Program-made: the position numbers and the translations under genes
NCBI GenBank assembly: GCA_900555045.1
Contig: USJW01000010.1
Location: forward strand, 1-60,523
Direction: 5' to 3'
Source of the DNA: an uncultured Clostridium sp.
GTDB lineage: Bacteria > Bacillota > Clostridia > Lachnospirales > Lachnospiraceae
Length of the DNA: 60,523 nucleotides
Part shown: positions 52,642-60,523 of the stretch, one piece after another
How the letters are laid out: every line of letters begins with the position of its first letter
Numbering within the stretch: position 1 is the stretch's first letter
The notes under the pieces: model-generated
What the model was told of the DNA's origin: nothing
What the model saw: only the letters and a program-made list of their open reading frames with translations
Databases searched by the model: none

Positions 52642-53250
52642 TCAAATCAGCCCGTCAAGCGCCAGATTTACCTTCAGCACGTTCACCCTCGGTTCCCCAA
52701 AAATTCCCAGAAGCCTCCCGGTGGTGAAGCGCTCCACCGCGCCCTGCACCTCCTCCTCGGAGATCCCACGGGCCTTCGCGATGCGCGCAATCTGGTACTC
52801 GGCCGCCGCCGGGGAGATCTCCGGGTCCAGGCCGCTGCCCGAGCAGGTGACTAAGTCCACCGGGATGGGTGCGTCCCCCTGGGCCGGGTTGGACGCTCTC
52901 AGGCGCTCCACGCGCTCGGCCACCAGGGCCTTAAGCTCCTCCCCGGCGGGTGATTTGTTGGAGGCGCCCGCGTACATGAGCGGCTGCCCGTCCCCGCCGG
53001 TGTAGGTGCCTGTATCCACGTTCATAATTCTGCCCCACAGGTATTTGTCCTCGGTGAATTCCTGGGCCAAAAGCTCACTGCCGTACTTTTTGCCGTCGTT
53101 CCCCACGATGATGGAGCCGGCGGACTGCCTGGGAAACAGCACCTGGGAGATCCCGGTGATGAGCGCCGGGTAGATCACGCTGGTGATCACCAGCATGACC
53201 AGGAAAAATCCGACCATTCTCGGAACAACTGATTTCACTGTCTTTATCAT
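52642..53250 (-). CDS. kdpC: Potassium-transporting ATPase subunit C
   Basis: 202 residues. One N-terminal membrane helix (about 13-35) and the KdpC extracytoplasmic domain: FPRQSAGSIIVGNDGKKYGS, FTEDKYLWGR, and VTCSGSGLDPEISPAAAEYQ with the conserved GSGLDPHIS-like motif. Needed for assembly of KdpFABC. AAGGAGAG lies 6 bases before the ATG. Intact, although kdpB just upstream is interrupted. Confidence 0.95.
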   Translation of the reverse strand: MIKTVKSVVPRMVGFFLVMLVITSVIYPALITGISQVLFPRQSAGSIIVGNDGKKYGSELLAQEFTEDKYLWGRIMNVDTGTYTGGDGQPLMYAGASNKSPAGEELKALVAERVERLRASNPAQGDAPIPVDLVTCSGSGLDPEISPAAAEYQIARIAKARGISEEEVQGAVERFTTGRLLGIFGEPRVNVLKVNLALDGLI

Positions 53251-53265
53251 GTTCGACTCTCCTTC

Positions 53266-55341
53266 CTATGCGATCACGCCGGTTGCCGTGAGAAGCATAT
53301 CGATCGCCTTGATTGCCGCGAAGGGCACCGCGATTCCGCCCAAACCGTACACCAGCAGGTTTCCGCTCAACATCTTCGCGGCGGACACCTCCCGGTACTT
53401 GACGCCCTTTAACGCCAGCGGGATCAGCGCCACGATGATCAGCGCATTGTAGATGATGGCGGACAAAACCGCGCTCTGGGCGCTGTGCAGCCCCATGATG
53501 TTTAGGGCCGCCAGCCCGGGGTAGAGGCCCATGAACAGCGCCGGGATGATGGCGAAATATTTGGCCAGATCGTTGGCGATGCTGAAGGTGGTCAGGGAGC
53601 CCCTGGTCATCAGCAGCTGCTTTCCGATCTTCACGATCTCGATCAGCTTGGTGGGCGAGGAGTCCAGATCCACCATGTTTCCCGCCTCCTTGGCCGCCTA
53701 GGTTCCGGTGTTCATGGCCACCGCCACGTCCGCCTGGGCCAGGGCGGGGGCGTCGTTGGTGCCGTCCCCGGTCATGGCCACCAGATGGCCCTTGGCCTGG
53801 TACTCCCGGATCATCATAAGCTTGGCCTCCGGGGTCGCCTCCGCCAGGAAGTCGTCCACCCCGGCCTCCGCCGCGATGGAGGCGGCGGTCAGCGGGTTGT
53901 CGCCGGTGATCATGATGGTGCGGATCCCCATTCTTCGCAGGTCCGCGAACTTCTCCTTCACGCCCTGTTTTACAATGTCCTTTAGCTCCACCACACCCAG
54001 CACCCGGCCGTCCTCAGCGACCACCAGGGGCGTCCCGCCCTGGTTTGCGATGCGGGTCACAATCTCCTCGCACTGGTCGTCAAAGCGGCCGCCCCGCTCC
54101 GCCACGTAGGCCCGCACCGCCTCCGCCGCGCCCTTTCGGATCTCCCTGCCGTGAAGATTGACCCCGCTCATCCGCGTCTTCGCGGTGAAGGGCACAAACT
54201 CCGCCTGAAGCTCCTCCATGCTGCGGCCCCGGATTCCGAAGCGCTCCTTGGCCAGCACCACGATGCTGCGCCCCTCCGGCGTCTCGTCCGCCAGGGAGGA
54301 CAGCTGGGCCGCGTCCGCCAGCTCCCGCTCGCTCACCCCCTGGACCGGGAAAAAGGCGTCCGCCTGCCGGTTTCCCAGGGTGATGGTCCCGGTCTTATCC
54401 AAAAGCAGTGTGTCCACATCCCCCGCGGCCTCGATGGCCCGCCCGCTCATGGCCAGCACGTTTGCCTGGTTTAATCGGCTCATGCCGGCGATGCCGATGG
54501 ACGAGAGCAGCGCGCCGATGGTGGTGGGCGCCAGGCAGATGAGTAAGGCCACCAGGTTGGTGACGGAGGTGGGGTTTGGGATCCCCTTCTGCGCGGCGGA
54601 GAACGCCGAGTAGGAGTACAGGGACACGGTGACCAGCACGAAGATGATGGACAGCGCCACCAGAAAGATCTGCAGCGCCAGCTCATTGGGGGTCTTCTTC
54701 CGGGAGGCGCCCTCCACCATGGCGATCATCTTGTCCATGAAGCCCTCGCCCGGGTTGCTGGTCACGCGCACCACCAGCCAGTCGGAGATCACGGTGGTTC
54801 CCCCGGTCACGGCGCTCCGGTCGCCGCCGCTCTCGCGAATCACAGGGGCCGACTCGCCGGTGATGGCGCTCTCGTCCACGGAGGCGGCTCCCTCCGCCAC
54901 ATCGCCGTCGGCGGGGATCTGCTCCCCCGCCCTCACGATCACAAGGTCACCCTTTCTCAACTGGGTGGATTTCACCATCTCTGCCTCGTCCTTTCGCCCT
55001 GCGTCCGGGATTCTCGCCGCCAGCACGTCCCTGCGGCTGGCCCTGAGGGCGTCCGCCTGGGCCTTGCCCCTGCCCTCGGCGATGGCCTCGGCGAAGTTGC
55101 CAAACAAACAGGTGAACCACAGGATCACGGAGATGGTCAGGATGTACCCCGGGCGGGCGTCCCTAATTCCGGCCAGCGCCAGCAAAAACAGCACAAGGGT
55201 CAGGATGGCGGACACGAACACCATGAACATGACCGGATTTTTCACCTGGACCTTCGGGTTCAGCTTGCACACCGAATCCCCCAGCGCCCGCCCCACCATT
55301 TTTCTGTCTGCAAAAATACTCTTACGTTTCTGTTCCTTCAT
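53266..55341 (-). pseudogene. kdpB: kdpB, potassium-transporting P-type ATPase subunit B, interrupted by an in-frame TAG
   Basis: The reading frame is continuous for 691 codons (family norm about 680) except for one stop, TAG at 53700-53698 (codon 548), where relatives have Gln: VAMNTGT-stop-AAKEAGN-MVDLD. All upstream motifs are intact: AITGESAPV, DKTGTITLG with the phosphorylated Asp, and MTGDGTNDAPALAQADVAVA. The 136 codons after the stop encode the last membrane helices. AAGGAGG (in the Ala-Lys-Glu-Ala codons) lies 8 bases before the ATG at 53676, so a second polypeptide could be made by reinitiation. A one-base CAG to TAG change explains it; a sequencing error or recent mutation is also possible. 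Confidence 0.92.
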
Positions 55342-55359
55342 TTCGACTCATTCCCTCCG

Positions 55360-57104
<1,745 letters not shown>

Positions 57105-57108
<4 letters not shown>

Positions 57109-57194
57109 TGTTTGTCACCTCTCAACAGAATCACTATCAGGTAAATGAGTATACCCGCCGCGGATGCGCCTACAAGGCCATACATGAGTGCCAT
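57105..57194 (-). CDS. kdpF: Small subunit KdpF
   Basis: A 29-residue hydrophobic peptide, MALMYGLVGASAAGILIYLI then a short RGDKQ end. Length, single helix and place directly before kdpA match KdpF, which stabilises the KdpFABC complex. GAGGAGG lies 8 bases before the ATG and its TGA overlaps the kdpA ATG. Confidence 0.85.
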
Positions 57195-57224
57195 ATCATT
57201 TTCCTCCTCGTTTTATGATTAGTT

Positions 57225-57230
57225 ATGTTA
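57225..57230 (-). promoter_or_regulatory. Tentative -10 element of the kdpFABCD operon
   Basis: TGCTAACAT, an extended -10 form, lies about 30 bases before kdpF. No good -35 is seen, as expected of an activator-dependent KdpE promoter (inference). KdpE sites could not be identified by eye in 57195-57350. Confidence 0.3.
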
Positions 57231-57351
57231 GCATGACAGGAGATAAAGATTCTATTGTGCACTTTTGACCGCCTATAAATATCCCATAAGCGGGATGGGG
57301 CCGAGGCGCCATCGCTACCGCCGCCCCCGCCACCGCGCTCCTGGCCGCATC

Positions 57352-57389
57352 AAAAAACGGAGAGATTATCCCGCCAGATAATCTCTCCG
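57352..57389 (-). terminator. Terminator of the kdpE operon
   Basis: CGGAGAGATTATC (57358-57370) pairs with GATAATCTCTCCG (57377-57389), followed by TTTTTT on the minus strand. It separates the regulatory operon from kdpFABCD. Confidence 0.93.
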
Positions 57390-57412
57390 TCCATGTACAT
57401 TTTTTCTATTCG

Positions 57413-58099
57413 TTATTCATCCGCAAAGCGGTACCCGACCCCGACCTCCGTCAGAATAAAGCGCGGGTTGGCGGTGTCGTCCTCAATCTTCCGGCGGATA
57501 TTTGCCATAAATACCCGCAGGGACTGGTAGTCGTCCGTCGTGTCGTAGCCCCACACCTGGTTCTGGATATAGTGGTGGGTGAGCACCTTGCCGCTGTTGT
57601 TTACCAGCAGCGTCATCATCTTGTACTCGATGGGGGTCAAATGAACCTCCTGGCCGTGCACAAAGATTTTGCGCTTCTCAAAGTCGATCTTCAAGCTGTC
57701 GAGCTCAAACTCGGTCATCTGCTTCCTGACCGTCCCCTTGTGGCGCAGCGCCACGCGGATCCGGGCCAGAAGCTCCTCCGCGTTGAAGGGCTTCATCACA
57801 TAGTCGTCCGCGCCCTCGTCCAGAGCAGCCACCTTCTCGCGCTCCTGCCCGCGGGCGGACACGATGATGATGGGCACCTCCGACTTCTGTCTGACCTGCC
57901 TTAGAACCTCCATGCCGTCGATGTCCGGGAGCCCCAAGTCCAGCAGAATCAGGTCCGGGTTGTCCGCATAAAAATACGAGATCCCGGACAGGCCGTTGTC
58001 CGCCAGAATCGAGCGGTATCCCTTAGTCTGCAGGGATATCTTTAAAAAGTTCTGAATGGTCTTGTCATCCTCTATTACCAATACTGTCAGTTCATTCAC
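57413..58099 (-). CDS. kdpE: KdpE-like response regulator (OmpR family)
   Basis: 228 residues. Receiver domain with acidic pair EDD at 10-12, phosphoacceptor Asp54 in LLDLGLPDIDG, and FVMKPF-type Lys in DYVMKPFNAEE. The C-terminal winged helix has HLTPIEYKMMTLLVNNSGKV and RVFMANIRRKIEDD, as in KdpE. Overlaps the kinase gene by 8 bases. It is expected to activate kdpFABC when potassium is low. Confidence 0.93.
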   Translation of the reverse strand: MNELTVLVIEDDKTIQNFLKISLQTKGYRSILADNGLSGISYFYADNPDLILLDLGLPDIDGMEVLRQVRQKSEVPIIIVSARGQEREKVAALDEGADDYVMKPFNAEELLARIRVALRHKGTVRKQMTEFELDSLKIDFEKRKIFVHGQEVHLTPIEYKMMTLLVNNSGKVLTHHYIQNQVWGYDTTDDYQSLRVFMANIRRKIEDDTANPRFILTEVGVGYRFADE

Positions 58100-59576
58100 T
58101 TCTCGTGTCCTCCATCGGCATTTCTACAGAAAAGGTTGCTCCTCCGGCGCTGTTGTTAAACACGCTTATGGTGCCCCCGAGGGCTTCCACAATGGCCTTG
58201 CAGATCGTGAGCCCCAGGCCCACCCCCCGCTGACGGTCCCCGTCCTGGTACGCCGTCGTAAAGAAATTGTCGAATATCTGCCCCATCTTATCGTCCGAAA
58301 TACCTACGCCGTCGTCGGACACCTGGAACCGGATTGCGTCCCCCGCCCGCTCAGCGGAAATTGTCACTGTGGTTCCGTCGCCGGAATGGCGGAACGCGTT
58401 GTCCAAAAGATTCACCAAAACCTGGATAAACAGGCGGCCGTCCACGGAGAACAGAAGGATCTCCTCCGGCGTCCTCGTCTTCAGCCGGTGGTTTCCGATC
58501 CGCTTGGACACCAGCTTCACGGCGGAGCCGATGATATCGTCCACCACCTCTTTTTTGCGGTTGATGTCCAACCGTCCCTCCTGAATCCGCGTCATGTTTA
58601 ACAGATTCTCCACCATGGTGCTCAGCCACTCCGTATCCGAGCAGATGTCCTTGAGCATGCCCCGGACCGTCTCCTGGTCCATGATGGCCAGGTTGTCATA
58701 CAGAAAGCTAGCGTTGCTTCCGATCCCGGTTAAGGGGGTCCGCAGGTCGTGGGATATGCTGCGAAGCAGGGTGCTCTTTAGGCGCTCCCGCTCCATCTGG
58801 ATGCGGTTGTTCTCCTTCTCACGGCTTAACTGCTCCCGCTCGATCACCAGCGTGATCTGTGAGATCACCGTGTCCACGTAGACCTTCTCCTCCTCGCGTA
58901 AGGACCAGTCCTGGCAGTCAAACACGATCACCCCGTAGGTCTTCTCGCGGTTCTTGATGGGGATGTAGAGTCCGGTGTCGTTGGGAAACTGGCACTCCCC
59001 GTGCCCGCAGGGGAGAGACTGGTTGTAGCACCACTCCGCCAGCTCGTTGGAAAATTTTTCCTTTTGATTCTCCTTGAGCAGAACCGTGACCCGCTTTCCC
59101 GTCAGGTTGGCCAGGCTCTCCTCGCTGTATTTCTTGATCTCGTCGAAGCCGGACACGTTCAGAAAGCCGTTTCCGATCTCATTGATCTTGCTGGTAATCT
59201 CCCGCTTTTTGTTGGCCAGCTGCATCTGCCGCTGGAGCTTCACCATCAGCGTGGACACGATGGCCGCCACCACCACGAAAATCAGCACGGATATGGCGTA
59301 GTTGGCGTCGTACATGTGGAACGTCAGCTTGGGCTCCGTGAACAGATAGTTGAAGGTGAGGGCGAACACGAAGGCGGACATAATCCCCCAGGTCAGGCTT
59401 CCGGTCAGCACGATGCTGATCAGCACGCCCACCAGATACAGGAGAAGCAGGTTCTCCGCGCGCAGCCCGGCCTTGCTCATGGCGATGGCAAACAGCGTGG
59501 AGAGTACCCATATGATGGCAATCTTCATCCACGCTTTCACAAACTGCATCGCTTCTTTTTTGTAATCATGAGACAT
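58092..59576 (-). CDS. KdpD-like sensor histidine kinase lacking the KdpD/USP N-terminal domains
   Basis: 494 residues. DUF4118-type membrane domain with four helices (about 17-110), a GAF-like domain (about 130-255), HisKA with RSISHDLRTPLTGIGSNASF, and HATPase_c motifs (NLLDNAFRHS, VSDDGVGISDD, GVGLGLTICKAIVEALGG). This corresponds to the C-terminal half of E. coli KdpD plus its membrane part. GGAGG stands 11 bases before the ATG. It follows the two TrkA-N genes by 30 bases and overlaps kdpE, so it is the kinase for KdpE; the KdpD and USP modules are on a separate protein at 50639. Confidence 0.9.
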   Translation of the reverse strand: MSHDYKKEAMQFVKAWMKIAIIWVLSTLFAIAMSKAGLRAENLLLLYLVGVLISIVLTGSLTWGIMSAFVFALTFNYLFTEPKLTFHMYDANYAISVLIFVVVAAIVSTLMVKLQRQMQLANKKREITSKINEIGNGFLNVSGFDEIKKYSEESLANLTGKRVTVLLKENQKEKFSNELAEWCYNQSLPCGHGECQFPNDTGLYIPIKNREKTYGVIVFDCQDWSLREEEKVYVDTVISQITLVIEREQLSREKENNRIQMERERLKSTLLRSISHDLRTPLTGIGSNASFLYDNLAIMDQETVRGMLKDICSDTEWLSTMVENLLNMTRIQEGRLDINRKKEVVDDIIGSAVKLVSKRIGNHRLKTRTPEEILLFSVDGRLFIQVLVNLLDNAFRHSGDGTTVTISAERAGDAIRFQVSDDGVGISDDKMGQIFDNFFTTAYQDGDRQRGVGLGLTICKAIVEALGGTISVFNNSAGGATFSVEMPMEDTRSE

Positions 59577-59606
59577 CTGTCACGCTTCCTCCTGCTCCCG
59601 TTTGCC

Positions 59607-60005
59607 TCAGACCGCCTCCCGCTCCACGTACGAGGCAAAAATCTGCGCCAGGTTCATCACCTGGTCCACTCCCAGGTGATGAAACACCTCCGCGTTTGCG
59701 GGATTTGCCACCAGGCACGCGGTCTTTTCCACCTCGAACAGACGCTTGGCCATCTGGCAGATCTCCAGATTGTCCGCGTCCTCCGCCTTCAGGGCGATGA
59801 GAAGGCCGCAGCCGCGGATTCCCGCGTCCGCCAGCACTTCCTCCCTGCAGGGGTCGCCGAGCACCACCGGCATGTCGTACTTGGCGGACAGGTACTCACA
59901 GCGCTCCTGATCCTCCTGGACCAGGACGATCCGGTGTCCGTTTGCCTTTAGCAGGCCGGTCAGATAATCCGCCACCTCGCGGCCTCCCACAATCGCAATC
60001 CTCAT
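59607..60005 (-). CDS. TrkA-N (RCK-type) NAD-binding protein, second of a pair
   Basis: 132 residues from the ATG at 60005, which overlaps the stop of the preceding gene (ATGA). One Rossmann domain: MRIAIVGGREVADYLTGLL, acidic residue at the end of strand 2 (VLVQED), and VVLGDPCREEVLADAGI. The glycine motif (GGREVA) deviates from GxGxxG and no TrkA-C domain is present. Potassium-uptake regulators of the TrkA/KtrA kind normally gate TrkH/KtrB channels, but no channel gene is visible; one may lie beyond the right edge. Confidence 0.82.
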   Translation of the reverse strand: MRIAIVGGREVADYLTGLLKANGHRIVLVQEDQERCEYLSAKYDMPVVLGDPCREEVLADAGIRGCGLLIALKAEDADNLEICQMAKRLFEVEKTACLVANPANAEVFHHLGVDQVMNLAQIFASYVEREAV

Positions 60006-60439
60006 ACGGCCTCCTTCTGGCAGGCCTCGCCCACCATGCGCGCATAATCCTCCACCGTGGTATCCAGCGGGCATATGGTTTTTATCCCGGACTGTTCGAT
60101 AATCTTCTCGCGCCGCTGGTCCTCCAGCTTCACATAGACATGCTTTACATCCATCAGACAGCGGGCGATCTGGCCCACCATCAGGTTCACATTGTCATTC
60201 TGCGTCGCAGCCACAACCGCGGCCGCCTTGCCCGCGCCGCAGCGCTTTAACACCTGCGGATCGGTCACGTCCCCTTCCATCTGGTGCCCGCAGAAATCCT
60301 CCGGAAGCGTCTTAAAGGAATCCTTCCGATTGTCCACCACCACTACATTGTACCCCTTGCCGGAAAGCTGGCCGGCCAGCCGGGCGCCCCACTGGCTGGA
60401 ACCTGCAATCACGATCGTTTTTCCCTTGTGAAAAAACAT
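60002..60439 (-). CDS. TrkA-N (RCK-type) NAD-binding protein, first of a pair
   Basis: 145 residues. Rossmann domain TIVIAGSSQWGARLAGQLSG, with VVVVDNR ending strand 2 and MEGDVTDPQVLKRCGAGKAA. The GSSQWG motif is degenerate and a TrkA-C domain is lacking, as in its partner. GGAAGGAGG lies 7 bases before the ATG. It heads the operon with the second TrkA-N gene, the histidine kinase and kdpE, suggesting a regulatory role in potassium uptake. Confidence 0.82.
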   Translation of the reverse strand: MFFHKGKTIVIAGSSQWGARLAGQLSGKGYNVVVVDNRKDSFKTLPEDFCGHQMEGDVTDPQVLKRCGAGKAAAVVAATQNDNVNLMVGQIARCLMDVKHVYVKLEDQRREKIIEQSGIKTICPLDTTVEDYARMVGEACQKEAV

Positions 60440-60456
60440 AGTACGCCCTCCTTCCT

Positions 60457-60462
60457 ATTATA
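60457..60462 (-). promoter_or_regulatory. -10 element of the TrkA-N / kdpE operon
   Basis: Consensus TATAAT 18 bases before the ATG, so the transcript would have a very short leader; no clear -35 at proper distance. The rest of 60463-60523 is AT-rich and shows nothing else. Confidence 0.5.
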
Positions 60463-60523
60463 TCTTACTTTAATTGTAAACGCAGGATATATAAAGAAGA
60501 TAGACAATTTTTTCGCAAGCCGT

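Noticed and set aside
53698..53700. Amber recoding (pyrrolysine or suppressor) in kdpB
   Set aside because: TAG is an ordinary stop for other genes here (lysozyme, response regulator, helicase), no Pyl system is visible and the family has Gln at this position.

Overview
The window looks like a chromosomal segment of a GC-rich anaerobic Firmicute, most likely Lachnospiraceae/Clostridia. This is inferred from strong GGAGG ribosome sites, a tRNA-sensing T-box leader, a CIRCE operator, choline-binding-type wall repeats, type III glutamine synthetase, ferredoxin-dependent indolepyruvate oxidoreductase, a Suv3-like helicase paired with a DUF6483-type protein, and kdpF-A-B-C genes. No rRNA, tRNA, phage, insertion sequence or CRISPR array was seen. 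Most genes are on the minus strand.

Layout. 1-5.6 kb: a cut-off small membrane or secreted protein, two secreted proteins with choline-binding-type repeats (one a GH25 lysozyme), and an HTH + LicC-like + LicA-like phosphocholine fusion that could build the ligand they bind. 5.6-12.8 kb: a CUT1 sugar ABC operon ending in a 2H phosphoesterase, with a divergent YesM/AraC two-component pair. 12.8-17.7 kb: glutamine synthetase III, class II fructose-bisphosphate aldolase and threonine synthase. 17.7-22.4 kb: a polar amino acid ABC transporter behind a leader RNA that ends in an intrinsic terminator, then sfsA and an orphan feoA. 22.4-26.7 kb: iorA-iorB-paaK behind a promoter, a cloverleaf-like RNA and a Trp-specific T-box. 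26.7-30.3 kb: padR and a divergent MATE pump sharing paired operators, a GntR remnant and a uracil/xanthine permease. 30.4-38.9 kb: Suv3-like helicase, DUF6483-type protein, TetM/EF-G-like GTPase, FeoB-like protein and a DUF3810-type metalloprotease. 38.9-43.1 kb: membrane-anchored M3 peptidase, CIRCE-controlled Hsp20, sugar acetyltransferase and uridine kinase. 43.1-50.5 kb: a 244-base imperfect inverted repeat, metallophosphoesterase, HAD phosphatase, xanthine phosphoribosyltransferase, a trigger-factor-like lipoprotein, M18 aminopeptidase, a leucine-rich-repeat protein and a small membrane protein. 50.6-60.4 kb: a potassium island with kdpF-A-B-C, a kinase-less KdpD, KdpE, a separate histidine kinase and two TrkA-N proteins.

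The points most worth following are: (1) the Trp T-box on iorAB-paaK, which implies these genes make tryptophan from indoleacetate rather than degrade it; (2) the 141-base cloverleaf RNA between that operon's promoter and its T-box; (3) kdpB, cut by one in-frame TAG that sits just before a strong fortuitous ribosome site and ATG; (4) the unassigned terminator-type leader of the amino acid transporter; and (5) the large inverted repeat at 43.2-43.4 kb.
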